Assembly (NCBI GenBank): GCA_017404145.1
Contig: JAFRCW010000017.1
Location: forward strand, 35,693 to 99,692
Direction of reading: 5' to 3'
DNA length: 64,000 nucleotides
Source of the DNA: Ruminococcus sp.
GTDB lineage: Bacteria > Bacillota > Clostridia > Oscillospirales > Acutalibacteraceae
How positions within the stretch are numbered: position 1 is the stretch's first letter; each line of letters starts with the position of its first letter. Shown one piece after another: positions 52,486 to 61,453 of this stretch. The translations under genes and the position numbers were made by a program. Below the pieces are notes generated by a model. The model was not told the DNA's origin, ran no database searches, and saw nothing but the letters and a program-made list of their open reading frames with translations.

Positions 52486-53760
52486 ATGAACAACTATTTC
52501 CACTCGGTTGAGCTGGACGCGGAGAAGTGCTGCGGCTGTACCAACTGCTTAAAGCGCTGTCCTACCGAGGCGATCCGTATCCATAACGGAAAGGCGCACA
52601 TCCTCTCCGAGCGCTGTATCGACTGCGGTGAGTGTATCAGGATCTGTCCGCACCACGCGAAGCGCGCCCACTCCAACCAGCTTGAAGAAATTGAACAATA
52701 TAAGATAAAGGTCGCGATCCCCGCGCCCGCTCTCTTCGGTCAGTTCAACAATCTCGATGATGTCGATATCGTGCTGACGGGACTCAGAGCGGTCGGCTTT
52801 GATTTTATCTATGAGGTCTCCCGCGCGGCGGAGCTTGTGAGCGAAGCGACAAGAAAGCTGATTCACGAGAATAAGCTCAACAAGCCGATCATCAGCTCGG
52901 CATGTCCCGCGGTGGTGCGGCTGATCAAGATCCGTTTTCCCGAGCTGTGCGACAACGTGATGCCGCTGCTCGCTCCGATGGAGGTCGCCGCCAAGATGGC
53001 GAGAAGAGAAGTCAGAGAAATGACCGGTTCCTCGGATGATGACATCGGCGTGTTCTTCATCACGCCCTGTCCCGCCAAGGTAACGGAGATCAACTCTCCG
53101 AACTCTTCCGAGAAGAGCGCGGTATCCGGGGCGATCGCGATATCTCAGCTTTATCCTGAGCTGACCCAAGCGATGGATCACCTCAAGGTGGTGGAGCCGA
53201 TCGCGAAGTCCGGACTCATCGGCGTCGGCTGGGCGACCTCGGGCGGTGAAGCCGCCGCGATGCTCGGCGATAAGTATCTTGCCGCGGACGGTATCGAGAA
53301 CGTGATCCGCGTGCTCGAAGAGCTTGAGGACGAGCATATCCGCGACGTAGACTTTATCGAGCTCAACGCCTGTGCGGGAGGCTGCGTCGGCGGCGTGCTG
53401 ACGGTGGAGAACCCGTATGTCGCGCAGGCAAGGATCCAGAACCTGCGCAAATATCTGCCCGTGTCCCTCAATCATCTTAACGAGAAGGATCTCGATCTGA
53501 TGATGTGGGAGAAGGAGCTCGAGTTCAACGCCGATTCCTTCCGTCTCTCCGACGACCTGATGGAAGCGATGGATATGATGGACAAGATGGAGCAGATCTA
53601 TCAGACCCTGCCCAAGCTTGACTGCGGCTCCTGCGGCGCGCCCACCTGCCGCGCGATGGCGGAGGATATCGTCAAGGGCAAGGCGAAAGAGACCGACTGT
53701 ATCCACAAGCTCAAGGAGAAGATCCAGTCCGTCTATGACCAGCTGAAGAATACGATATGA
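52486..53760 (+). CDS. HydS-like sensory [FeFe]-hydrogenase
   Basis: A 424-residue iron-sulfur protein; the start at 52486 follows ATGAGGAAAACT, where AGGA is the ribosome binding site. Two ferredoxin clusters (CCGCTNCLKRCP and CIDCGECIRICP) precede the H-cluster domain: L1 SSACPA (Cys140), L2 TPCPAK (Cys195), L3 NACAGGCVGG (Cys296, Cys300). All four H-cluster cysteines are present, but the proton-relay cysteine of L1 is Ala139, as in sensory HydS proteins and unlike catalytic hydrogenases (TSCCP). The C-terminus has a further Fe-S motif (CGSCGAPTC). It has no PAS domain, unlike Thermotoga HydS. A redox or H2 sensing role is inferred from this and its neighbours. Confidence 0.87.
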   Translation: MNNYFHSVELDAEKCCGCTNCLKRCPTEAIRIHNGKAHILSERCIDCGECIRICPHHAKRAHSNQLEEIEQYKIKVAIPAPALFGQFNNLDDVDIVLTGLRAVGFDFIYEVSRAAELVSEATRKLIHENKLNKPIISSACPAVVRLIKIRFPELCDNVMPLLAPMEVAAKMARREVREMTGSSDDDIGVFFITPCPAKVTEINSPNSSEKSAVSGAIAISQLYPELTQAMDHLKVVEPIAKSGLIGVGWATSGGEAAAMLGDKYLAADGIENVIRVLEELEDEHIRDVDFIELNACAGGCVGGVLTVENPYVAQARIQNLRKYLPVSLNHLNEKDLDLMMWEKELEFNADSFRLSDDLMEAMDMMDKMEQIYQTLPKLDCGSCGAPTCRAMAEDIVKGKAKETDCIHKLKEKIQSVYDQLKNTI

Positions 53761-54164
53761 GTGAATATAACAGAGAATTGCTCACCGAGCGTGAGAAAGA
53801 ATACTTTGACTGTGATGTGGAAATGCCCTCCTCCGCGTCATCGGCGGCGTCTCTCCTTGGGAGCGTTGCGCTGAGTTTTATTGCGGCGTTATTCCATTCG
53901 GTTTTTGTCCCGTCATCTTCTTACGGAAAGGCTGACAGAAGGCTGATGCATAACATCCGGATGACAAGGTACGCAAGGTATAAGCAGGCGGTGCTGAGAA
54001 AGGCAAAGGGCGAGCCGCGCCGTGGAGATGAGAAGATCCTCAGAAAGCTGAATAAAAAGGATTTTGTTCTGGAAGATGAGCTCTTTGATCCCGACGCCTT
54101 TGCCGCGCAGCTTTACGAAGAATATATGAAGGCTCATCCCGAGCTGTTTGACAACGATAAGTGA
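53757..54164 (+). CDS. Hypothetical protein in the hydrogenase operon
   Basis: A 135-residue protein whose ATG overlaps the hydrogenase stop (ATGA). A Ser/Ala-rich hydrophobic stretch (SSASSAASLLGSVALSFIAA, about 25-44) could be one membrane helix. The rest is basic then acidic and charged (RKLNKKDFVLEDELFDPDAF). I do not recognise a family. Its fixed position between HydS and the second DRTGG gene suggests a partner role. Confidence 0.65.
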   Translation: MSEYNRELLTEREKEYFDCDVEMPSSASSAASLLGSVALSFIAALFHSVFVPSSSYGKADRRLMHNIRMTRYARYKQAVLRKAKGEPRRGDEKILRKLNKKDFVLEDELFDPDAFAAQLYEEYMKAHPELFDNDK

Positions 54165-54171
54165 GGTTATT

Positions 54172-54498
54172 ATGACAGTAAAAGAAATTGCCGAAAAACT
54201 GGATCTGAAACCGTTGGTGGAGGATGACTTTGACAGAGAGATCAACGACTGCTATATCGGCGATCTGCTCTCCTGGGTCATGGGCAGAGCGCCTGCCGAT
54301 TCCATCTGGCTGACCGTAATGGGCAACATCAATTCCGTCGCGGTGGCGACGCTTGCCGACGTTTCCTGCATCGTGCTGGTGGAGAATGCCGCGCTCGACG
54401 CGGAGGCGAAGAAGAAGGCAGAAATGCACGGCGTGAATATCCTGCAAAGCAGTGAAAACAGCTACCGCCTTGCGAAAAAGATCGCGGCGCTGATTTAA
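54172..54498 (+). CDS. DRTGG-domain protein (second of two)
   Basis: A 108-residue protein starting MTVKEIAEKLDLKPLVEDD, with WLTVMGNINSVAVATLADVS and CIVLVENAALD. It is the same size and layout as the DRTGG protein at 51.6 kb. I start it at 54172 because GTGAGG lies just upstream. It ends five bases before the PHP gene. Two DRTGG proteins flanking HydS in one operon suggest they bind each other or a shared ligand. Confidence 0.8.
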   Translation: MTVKEIAEKLDLKPLVEDDFDREINDCYIGDLLSWVMGRAPADSIWLTVMGNINSVAVATLADVSCIVLVENAALDAEAKKKAEMHGVNILQSSENSYRLAKKIAALI

Positions 54499-54502
54499 GG
54501 TT

Positions 54503-55258
54503 ATGCCGAAGTATTACTACGATCTGCATATCCACTCGTGTCTGTCTCCCTGCGGAGATATGGATATGACGCCGAACAACCTCGTGAATATGGCAAAGCT
54601 GTTGGGGCTTGACGTGATCGCTCTGACCGACCACAATACCTCCCTCAACTGTGAGGCGGCGATGAAGGTCGGCGAGGAGGTCGGGCTTCTGGTGATTCCC
54701 GGGATGGAGCTGACCACCACGGAGGATATCCACGCGGTGTGTCTGTTCCCGGATCTCGAGAAGGCGCTCGCGTTTTGCTCCTATGTCGACGGGCATCGGA
54801 TCAAGGTCAGGAACCGTCCCGATATCTACGGGCGGCAGGTCATCATGAACGAGCAAGACGAGGAGACAGGGGAGATAGAACATCTGCTTTTGCCTTCCGG
54901 CGGTATCGGTATCATGGACGCGTACCGCACGGCGAAGGAGTTCGGCGGTATCTGCTATCCCGCGCATATTGACCGCGATTCTCTCTCGATCCTTTCCGTG
55001 CTGGGAGAGATCGATCCCGCCTGCGGCTTCAGGACGGCGGAGCTTGCGGATATCTCAAAGCTCGATGAACTCAGAAAGACGCATCCGATCCTCGACACGA
55101 TGCACATCATCACCTGCTCCGACGCGCATTATCTCGAGAATATGAAAGACGCGCAGAATACGATCGAGCTTCCCGCGCTGACAAGAGAAGCGGTCATTGA
55201 ATATTTGGACAGTGCAGAGTGCAGAATCCATACAAAAATAAACGCAGAAGGTTTTTGA
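54503..55258 (+). CDS. PHP-domain metal-dependent phosphoesterase
   Basis: A 251-residue PHP protein. Metal ligands are DLHIHSCLSPCGD (7-19), LTDHNT (41-46), a conserved Glu in PGMELTT (66-72), CYPAHIDRD and the late SDAHYL. Relatives hydrolyse nucleoside-3',5'-bisphosphates, short RNA or phosphate monoesters. A soluble enzyme closing the sensory hydrogenase operon could be its effector, perhaps acting on a nucleotide signal. This is inference. A terminator overlaps the stop. Confidence 0.87.
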   Translation: MPKYYYDLHIHSCLSPCGDMDMTPNNLVNMAKLLGLDVIALTDHNTSLNCEAAMKVGEEVGLLVIPGMELTTTEDIHAVCLFPDLEKALAFCSYVDGHRIKVRNRPDIYGRQVIMNEQDEETGEIEHLLLPSGGIGIMDAYRTAKEFGGICYPAHIDRDSLSILSVLGEIDPACGFRTAELADISKLDELRKTHPILDTMHIITCSDAHYLENMKDAQNTIELPALTREAVIEYLDSAECRIHTKINAEGF

Positions 55259-55276
55259 AGCCTCCTGCGTTTTTTG
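55241..55276 (+). terminator. Terminator of the hydrogenase-PHP operon
   Basis: AACGCAGAAGG (55241-55251) pairs with CCTCCTGCGTT (55261-55271, one mismatch) followed by TTTTT. The stop codon lies in the loop. Confidence 0.8.
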
Positions 55277-55291
55277 TGTGTCTGTCATTAT

Positions 55292-57031
55292 TTATATGGG
55301 TTCGTTCGCGTAGTTGGTGAAGAGTCCTGCGTTATCCAGCAGCAGCTGACGCGCTTGGTAGGATACCGTGTTATAGCCGCGGTAGTCATACGGCTTTAGT
55401 TTTCCTAAGTTATAGCGCATTTTTCCGTCGTTCCACGCGCCTTTTTCATAGAGCCGTCTCCATCTGTTATACAGATCTTGTCTCGCTTGTTTTGCTATTT
55501 CTTCGTCATCGTCCTGTGCAATTTTCAGCAGGGAAGGTACGGTGGCGTCGCCCAGCTCGGTGATGGTTTCCACATCGATAGACTGCAAAACGCCGCTTTG
55601 ATACGCCCAGACGTTATATTCGGCTACCGTGCGGTCTACGCTGACAAAATTGATCACGATCATCAGCAAAACGCCGGTGATGACCGCGATCTTCATATAC
55701 GGAAATTTCCTGACAAAAAGATGCACGATCAGCGCAAGGAACACAACCGCGAGGAAGATCATAAACAGCGTCGTCAGGATCCTCAGCCTTGTCAGTCCGT
55801 AGGTATCCATATACAGCTTCATCTTCGCGACCTCGGTACCTGTCAGGACCAGAGAGAACAGACAGAGAAACAGCTCCGGCAGCTTGACACAGAGGGGCAA
55901 TTTGCCCTCCTTTTTGCGTGAGAACGCGGAGCCGAGTGTGACGATCACGATATTGATCACGCTGACAGCGGACAGCTCGAAGAAACCTCTGCGGGCATAT
56001 TCCGCGTAGGTGAAGCCTGAGGGCAGAAAACCCATAAAGCCGCTGAAAAAGTATGCGAGTTGGGAGAACAGATAGGCGATATATACCGCGCTGACGCCGA
56101 GCAGGAAGAAGGTGAGGATGATCGGATCGATCCCCTTTCCGCTTTCTTCTCTTTTTTCACGCTTGACGTCCTTCAGACTGAACAGGCGGCAGAACAGCAG
56201 GATCATAAAGGGAACCGCCAACAGCAGCGACGTCAGCTTTTCGGGGAACTTGTCAAAGCTGATCCCGTCGAGCATCCCGTGAAACGCTTCGTCGGCGTTC
56301 GAGAGCAGGATGATCAGCACGACGACAACCGGCAGCGCAATCAAGAGACCGAGCATCGCTTTGCCAAAGCCTTTTTTGCGGTTATCCTTGTCGTTTTTCT
56401 GAGGATGAAACAGCCCGTACATACCCGCGCCGATCCTGCCGAAGCTTGTCGCGAACGCGGTATAGAAGAAGTCTGCGCACGAGCGGAAGGTGCCGGGAGC
56501 AAAAGCTCTCAGCTGCATTCCGTCCATCAGCGCGCAGATATACAGGATCATCAGACAGAACAGGGTCAGTATTTTGATACCGGTATCCGCGCTGAACACC
56601 AGACTGACGCACCCTACGACAAACAGCAGACCGCAGGCGGCGGTATAAAATCCTGTGTGCCTCCAGACAGGCTTAAGATACCAGAACTCCATCGCCGCGA
56701 GCAGCACGGCGCAGATGGAGAAGCCTATCCCCAGCCACGGCGACCAGATCAGGCAGTCCGCCGCAAAAAAGCATAATACCGCGGTCAGCAGTCCCATCAG
56801 CAGATCGCTCGGCTTTGCGCCTCTGCGCGGGATAGCGGGTCTTTGCGGTTGAACCGGCGGCTTCATCGGCTGCGGCGGATACGGCGGCGTGTAAGCGGCA
56901 TACGGATACGGCTGTCCTGCGGGTGCCGCAGGCGGCTGTATGGGGATACCGTTGTTTGAAGCAGGAGAGGGAATATTGGCTTTAGGAGCAGGTTTGTTCG
57001 GATTGGGAGAGTTTTGGTCATTCGGATTCAT
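55292..57031 (-). CDS. DUF4173-type polytopic membrane protein
   Basis: A 579-residue protein. A Pro/Ala/Gln-rich cytoplasmic N-terminus (1-75, PPYPPQPMKPPVQPQRPA) is followed by about 12 membrane helices (roughly 78-475) and a C-terminal soluble tail (about 485-579; DDDEEIAKQARQDLYNRWRR). Pattern and length fit the DUF4173/DUF4153 family, whose role is unknown. The start at 57031 follows AGGAGGAC. It overlaps the upstream HTH gene by 14 bases, so the two are coupled. Confidence 0.75.
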   Translation of the reverse strand: MNPNDQNSPNPNKPAPKANIPSPASNNGIPIQPPAAPAGQPYPYAAYTPPYPPQPMKPPVQPQRPAIPRRGAKPSDLLMGLLTAVLCFFAADCLIWSPWLGIGFSICAVLLAAMEFWYLKPVWRHTGFYTAACGLLFVVGCVSLVFSADTGIKILTLFCLMILYICALMDGMQLRAFAPGTFRSCADFFYTAFATSFGRIGAGMYGLFHPQKNDKDNRKKGFGKAMLGLLIALPVVVVLIILLSNADEAFHGMLDGISFDKFPEKLTSLLLAVPFMILLFCRLFSLKDVKREKREESGKGIDPIILTFFLLGVSAVYIAYLFSQLAYFFSGFMGFLPSGFTYAEYARRGFFELSAVSVINIVIVTLGSAFSRKKEGKLPLCVKLPELFLCLFSLVLTGTEVAKMKLYMDTYGLTRLRILTTLFMIFLAVVFLALIVHLFVRKFPYMKIAVITGVLLMIVINFVSVDRTVAEYNVWAYQSGVLQSIDVETITELGDATVPSLLKIAQDDDEEIAKQARQDLYNRWRRLYEKGAWNDGKMRYNLGKLKPYDYRGYNTVSYQARQLLLDNAGLFTNYANEPI

Positions 57032-57239
57032 TTTTGTCCTCCTGATATTCCAGAATATCGCCGGGCTGGCATTGGAGCACTCTGCACAGATCTTCAAGTG
57101 TCGAGAAGCGTACCGCTCTTGCCTTTCCGGTTTTCAGTATGGAGAGATTGGCGGGAGTGATCCCGATCTTTTGCGAAAGCTCCAGAGAAGAGATCTTTCG
57201 TTTCGCCATTACGACGTCGAGGTTGACAATTATCGGCAT
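57018..57239 (-). CDS. YozG-like Cro/C1-type helix-turn-helix regulator
   Basis: A 73-residue DNA-binding protein: IIVNLDVVMAKRKISSLELS, then QKIGITPANLSILKTGKARA forms the helix-turn-helix, ending in DLCRVLQCQPGDILEYQ. This is the signature of the small YozG-type regulators that almost always follow a DUF2975 membrane gene, as here (10-base spacer). It probably regulates its own operon. Confidence 0.9.
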   Translation of the reverse strand: MPIIVNLDVVMAKRKISSLELSQKIGITPANLSILKTGKARAVRFSTLEDLCRVLQCQPGDILEYQEDKNESE

Positions 57240-57249
57240 AGGCTCCTCC

Positions 57250-57690
57250 TCAAACGGTCAAGTCATTTTCTTCCTGAAGCTTTGCGGCGGCGACAAAACA
57301 GCTGCAAACTACACGCACGGCAAGAAAGAGAAAAAGCATCGAAGCGCAGACGAAAAAAAGCGGAGGATACCAAATCCCGCCGACGGCGCATATGCCGGCA
57401 ACCGCCAGACAGCACCACGATATCATCGAGAGATAGTTGGGGCTCGCTTTGTCAAAGGGACGTTTGAGCTTGATCTGACGCAGCAGCTTCAGCATATAAA
57501 AGAGCGCGATCAGCGCGGGTATAGCGCATAGATAATAGCAGATCAGAATAGCGGTCTGCGCATTCGGAAGGATATCGCGGATCTCTGCGTACCAGCCGAT
57601 GATCCACGGCGCGCCCGCCGCCACTGCAACGACCAAAACCATACATACCGCTACGGCAGCTTTCAGAGCGGTTACGGATTTCCAATTCAT
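57250..57690 (-). CDS. DUF2975-family membrane protein
   Basis: A 146-residue protein with four membrane helices (about 10-30, 45-67, 85-105, 110-135). KLLRQIKLKRPFDKASPNYL between helices 2 and 3 is typical of DUF2975. It is paired with the HTH gene downstream. The couple is widespread in Firmicutes, with an unknown signal. It has its own promoter. Confidence 0.85.
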   Translation of the reverse strand: MNWKSVTALKAAVAVCMVLVVAVAAGAPWIIGWYAEIRDILPNAQTAILICYYLCAIPALIALFYMLKLLRQIKLKRPFDKASPNYLSMISWCCLAVAGICAVGGIWYPPLFFVCASMLFLFLAVRVVCSCFVAAAKLQEENDLTV

Positions 57691-57722
57691 ACGATCACGT
57701 TCCTTTTTTCGAATTTGGTTTT

Positions 57723-57750
57723 ATTATACCATTAAATTATCGTTTGTCAA
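57723..57750 (-). promoter_or_regulatory. Promoter of the DUF2975-HTH-DUF4173 operon
   Basis: Minus strand TTGACA (57745-57750), 16-base spacer, TATAAT (57723-57728), 33 bases before the start codon. Confidence 0.7.
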
Positions 57751-57828
57751 TAATTTTTTATCATTTTTCGAGATCATATTAAGACCATTCTATATTCAAT
57801 TACGAATCATGGGGGAAAAATTTTTTGT

Positions 57829-57857
57829 TTGACAGAATCATATCGGTATTGTATAAT
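57829..57857 (+). promoter_or_regulatory. Consensus promoter of the exported HAD phosphatase
   Basis: TTGACA (57829-57834), 17-base spacer, TATAAT (57852-57857). It shows that the ORF extension starting upstream of 57886 is untranslated. Confidence 0.85.
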
Positions 57858-57885
57858 AACACTGTTCACAAAGGAGGAATATATA

Positions 57886-59043
57886 ATGGAAGAACAAAAG
57901 AAAAACAATGCGACGCCGTGGAAGGTCGCGACGTGTGTTTTAGCCGCCCTGCTTGCCGCGGTATGCGTACTGTACGCGGTGAATCTCGCGAACAGCAACG
58001 TCAGTATGACGATACCCGGCGACGTCGAATCTACCCCTGTTATTTCGGAGACGTCCGCTGACGCACAGACCGACGCGCTCTCTCTGTGGACGGATACTGC
58101 GCCGCTGAAGTCAGAGCTGACCGAATTTATGCAGGCGATCACCGATGAAAGCTCCAAGGATTTCATCCCCGCAGAGAGCCGCATCGCCGTATTCGATATG
58201 GACGGCACACTCTGCTGTGAGACAGATCCCGGCTACTTTGACCACAAGCTGCTGTATCACCGCGTGATGGAAGATCCGAACTACAAGGATCAGGCGTCCG
58301 ACGAAGAAAAAGAAACCGCCGAGATCATCAAAACCTATTTTGAGACCGGCGAATATCCGGAAGATCTTAGCATCAAACACGGCAAGGCGGTCGCCTCCGC
58401 GTTCAAGGGAATGACGCTTGATGAGTTCGACGCTTATGTGAAGAGCTATCGCGACGAATCGATGATCAGCTATGAAGGTATGACCAACGGAGAAGCGTTC
58501 TACAAGCCGATGCTGCAGGTGATCGAATACTTACAGAACAATGATTTCACCGTGTATGTCATCAGCGGTACCGACCGCCTCATCACCCGCGGTCTGTGCG
58601 ACGGTACGATCGATGTTCCGATGAGTCAGATAATCGGCTCCGACGAAAGTCTTGTCGCAACCAACCAGGGCGATACCGACGGCTTGGAATATACTTTTTC
58701 TCACGATGATCAAGTGATTACCGGCGGCGAGTTTATCATCAAGAATCTCAAGATGAACAAGGTGTCCGTGATCGAGAAAGAGATCGGCGCCCAACCTGTG
58801 CTGTGCTTCGGCAACAGCTCCGGCGACGCGGCGATGGCGAACTTCACCATTACGAATAATCCGTACAGAAGCGGCGCGTATCTGCTGTGCTGTGACGATC
58901 TCGAGCGCGAGAACGGCAATCTTGAAAAAGCCGAGAAAATGCGTAAGAGCTGTGAGGAGAACGGCTGGACCGCTGTTTCGATGAAAGACGACTGGACGAC
59001 CATCTACGGCGACGGCGTAACCTATAAGCGCAATACGCAGTAA
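57886..59043 (+). CDS. Membrane-anchored HAD-family phosphatase
   Basis: A 385-residue protein; AAAGGAGG precedes the ATG at 57886. One N-terminal membrane helix (about 13-35) anchors an extracytoplasmic HAD domain with motif I FDMDGTLCCETD (about 102-113), motif II VISGTDR and motif IV FGNSSGDAAM. A large insertion between motifs I and II (about 115-200) forms the cap. Exported HAD phosphatases of this class release phosphate from small phosphomonoesters at the surface. The substrate is unknown. Confidence 0.85.
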   Translation: MEEQKKNNATPWKVATCVLAALLAAVCVLYAVNLANSNVSMTIPGDVESTPVISETSADAQTDALSLWTDTAPLKSELTEFMQAITDESSKDFIPAESRIAVFDMDGTLCCETDPGYFDHKLLYHRVMEDPNYKDQASDEEKETAEIIKTYFETGEYPEDLSIKHGKAVASAFKGMTLDEFDAYVKSYRDESMISYEGMTNGEAFYKPMLQVIEYLQNNDFTVYVISGTDRLITRGLCDGTIDVPMSQIIGSDESLVATNQGDTDGLEYTFSHDDQVITGGEFIIKNLKMNKVSVIEKEIGAQPVLCFGNSSGDAAMANFTITNNPYRSGAYLLCCDDLERENGNLEKAEKMRKSCEENGWTAVSMKDDWTTIYGDGVTYKRNTQ

Positions 59044-59086
59044 GCCTGTTATTGAAGAAAACAATATCCAAAATGTAGGAGTGTTA

Positions 59087-59821
59087 ATGATGAGTTTTCC
59101 CCATGCAGCAAAAGGTGTGAAGAAGATTTTCAGTGCAGAGGTGCTTTCTCTGCTTGCTGCGATCGCAAGCGGAATCGTGATGATCTTAGTGATCGTTCTC
59201 ACCGCCGCGGCAACTCAGCAGAGCGAAACGACAGAGGGCATATCGCTGGTCGGAATTATGCTGTTCGGCGGAGCGGCGCTGATTATCGCGATCATCGGCG
59301 CTGTGATGAATGTCGTCGGATATATCCAGGCGGCGATCGATGAATCGGGCTTCAGAAGAGCGATCGTCTGTACGATCCTGAGCATTGTTTTTACGGTGGT
59401 ATGGAGCCTTCTCCAGAACCAGACAGGGTTTTTAGGCTGGCTGGGTACCGCGTTCTATGCCGCGTCTCAGATCGCACAGCTGCTTGTCTCGATCTTTGCG
59501 ATCGGCGGTCTGATGAATCTTTCTGCCCAGTGCAGCAGACCTGATCTGGTCCATAAAGGCAGGAACATCCTGAGAGTGCTGACAGCGATCTATGTGCTTT
59601 CTCTGATCGCGATCATTCTGACAAGAGTGTTTAGCGAGAACGGCGTTACCACCGCTCTTGTGGTTGCGACCTCCGTGACGATTCTGATTCTTTCAGTCGT
59701 TGAGTATATCCTTTATCTGAGCTATCTTGCCAAGTGCAGCAGGATGCTGAACGAAAACAACAATCATTCGGGAAACTGGATTTACGATACCAACGCGTTC
59801 AGAAACGGTCAGATCCGATAA
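59087..59821 (+). CDS. Polytopic membrane protein of unknown function
   Basis: A 244-residue protein with about six membrane helices and a polar C-terminal tail (NENNNHSGNWIYDTNAF). I start it at ATG 59087, seven bases after AGGAG, rather than the GTG at 59081. The segment HAAKGVKKIFSAEVLSLLAA at the start is a typical amphipathic lead-in. No known transporter motif. It lies 43 bases after the HAD gene and probably shares its transcript. Confidence 0.7.
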   Translation: MMSFPHAAKGVKKIFSAEVLSLLAAIASGIVMILVIVLTAAATQQSETTEGISLVGIMLFGGAALIIAIIGAVMNVVGYIQAAIDESGFRRAIVCTILSIVFTVVWSLLQNQTGFLGWLGTAFYAASQIAQLLVSIFAIGGLMNLSAQCSRPDLVHKGRNILRVLTAIYVLSLIAIILTRVFSENGVTTALVVATSVTILILSVVEYILYLSYLAKCSRMLNENNNHSGNWIYDTNAFRNGQIR

Positions 59822-59837
59822 AACAATATCTTGATAA

Positions 59838-59869
59838 AAAACAGGAGGCTCGTCTGAGTCTCCTGTTTT
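59838..59869. terminator. Bidirectional terminator before murC
   Basis: AAAACAGGAG (59838-59847) pairs with CTCCTGTTTT (59860-59869). It separates the convergent membrane-protein and murC genes. Confidence 0.8.
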
Positions 59870-59896
59870 GCGTACAACAATATGATTGGATAAATA

Positions 59897-61273
59897 TTAT
59901 TCCTCCGTCGACAGCGCTTTGAGGATCATATTCGCGCACATATAGACGTTGCCGCCGCCGAGGGTGATGACAAGGTCGCCCTTCTGCGCGTTTTCCGCGA
60001 TATACTTGGTGATGTCCTCAAAGGTGTCGATACAGACCGAGCCGTCCACCTTTGCGCCGAGGTCGGTGTTGTAGATATTGTAGGTGTTGGTCTCTCTGAC
60101 CGGAAGGATCTCCGAGATGATCGCCTGATCGGGGATCGAGAGCGCTCTCGCGAAGTCGTCGAGCAGCATGGCGGTTCTACTGAAGGTATGCGGCTGGAAC
60201 ACTGCCCAGACCTTGTTAAAGCCCATTTCCATCGCCGCGGAGAGGGTGGAGGTGAGCTCTGTCGGATGGTGCGCGAAGTCGTCCGCGACGGTGATGCCCT
60301 GCGGATGACCGAGGATCTCGAAACGTCTGTGTACGCCCGTGAACTTGTGCAGGTTCTCGGCGATCTGGGCGGGAGAAGCCCCGAGGTAGTGTGCGCAGGC
60401 GGCAGCCGCCAAGGCGTTGTAGATATTATGTCTGCCGGGAACCTTGAGCGCGATATCGCAGAGCTTTTCGCCCTTGTACATCAGGTCGAACTCTTTGGAC
60501 GCGCTCTTTAATGTTCTCAGGTTGGTCGCGTAGTAGTCGTTGGTTTTGCGGAAGCCGAAGGAGATCATCGGCAGCTCAACGTCCTCGATCGCCTCCAGTA
60601 CGTTTTCGTCGTCACCGTTATAGATGATCGCGTGAGAGGTCTGGTGAGAGAATTTGTTGAACGATTTCTTGATATTGTCGAGCGTCTTGAAGTAGTCGAG
60701 ATGGTCGGCGTCAATGTTGAGGATCAAAGAGATGTAGGGAGTCAGCTCTAAGAACGTATCGACGTATTCGCACGCCTCGCACACGATGATATCGCTCTGA
60801 CCGACATAAGAGTTGCCGCCGATGAACGGCAGCTTGCCGCCGATGATCGCGGAGGGATCAAAGCCCGAGCCGATCAGCACTTGGCTGAGCATCGCGGTGG
60901 TAGTGGTTTTGCCGTGGGTGCCGGAGACGGCGATCGAACGGTTATAGCGTCTGGTGACGATACCGAGCATGATCGAGCGCTCGATCGCGGGGATGCCCTG
61001 CTCCTTTGCGGCAATCAGCTCCGGATTGTCTTTCTTCACCGCGGCGGTGTAGACGACCAGCTCCGCGCCCTCGATATTTTCGGCTCTGTGACCCATATGG
61101 ACGGGGATGCCGTAGCCCTTGATGCGGTCTAAGGTGTCGCCCTCGTTCATATCGGAGCCGGAGAGCTCAAAGCCCTCTGAGTGCAGAATTTCCGCCAGCG
61201 GACACATACCCGAGCCGCCGATGCCGATAAAATGGATTCTCTTGATATTGTCAAGCAGATGGTCATAGTTCAT
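59897..61273 (-). CDS. murC: UDP-N-acetylmuramate--L-alanine ligase
   Basis: A 458-residue Mur ligase that adds L-alanine to UDP-MurNAc in peptidoglycan precursor synthesis in the cytoplasm. IHFIGIGGSGMCPLAE (about 13-28) is the MurC-specific Rossmann start, SGTHGKTTTTAML (about 115-127) the ATP loop, and LNIDADHLDYF and VPGRHNIYNALAA the central and C-terminal signatures. The length is normal. It is monocistronic with its own promoter. Confidence 0.97.
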   Translation of the reverse strand: MNYDHLLDNIKRIHFIGIGGSGMCPLAEILHSEGFELSGSDMNEGDTLDRIKGYGIPVHMGHRAENIEGAELVVYTAAVKKDNPELIAAKEQGIPAIERSIMLGIVTRRYNRSIAVSGTHGKTTTTAMLSQVLIGSGFDPSAIIGGKLPFIGGNSYVGQSDIIVCEACEYVDTFLELTPYISLILNIDADHLDYFKTLDNIKKSFNKFSHQTSHAIIYNGDDENVLEAIEDVELPMISFGFRKTNDYYATNLRTLKSASKEFDLMYKGEKLCDIALKVPGRHNIYNALAAAACAHYLGASPAQIAENLHKFTGVHRRFEILGHPQGITVADDFAHHPTELTSTLSAAMEMGFNKVWAVFQPHTFSRTAMLLDDFARALSIPDQAIISEILPVRETNTYNIYNTDLGAKVDGSVCIDTFEDITKYIAENAQKGDLVITLGGGNVYMCANMILKALSTEE

Positions 61274-61358
61274 AAGAAACCCCTTTTCTGCGCCGAATGT
61301 GCGCGCAAAATGATATGCAACGGGATATTATCCCATTTTAAATCTCATAGATACAGTT

Positions 61359-61387
61359 ATTATACCAAATTTGATCGCAACTTGCAA
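61359..61387 (-). promoter_or_regulatory. Promoter of murC
   Basis: Minus strand TTGCAA (61382-61387), 17-base spacer, TATAAT (61359-61364), leaving a leader of about 80 bases. Confidence 0.75.
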
Positions 61388-61453
61388 CACCTTAACAAAA
61401 TTGTAATGATTATTCTGTATTAGAAATATAGAGTTAGAGGGTATTGTATAATA

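Noticed and set aside
52549..53706. Minus-strand ORF of 385 codons opposite the hydrogenase
   Set aside because: Complete overlap with the Fe-S protein; His/Arg/Asp-rich shadow composition and no known motif.
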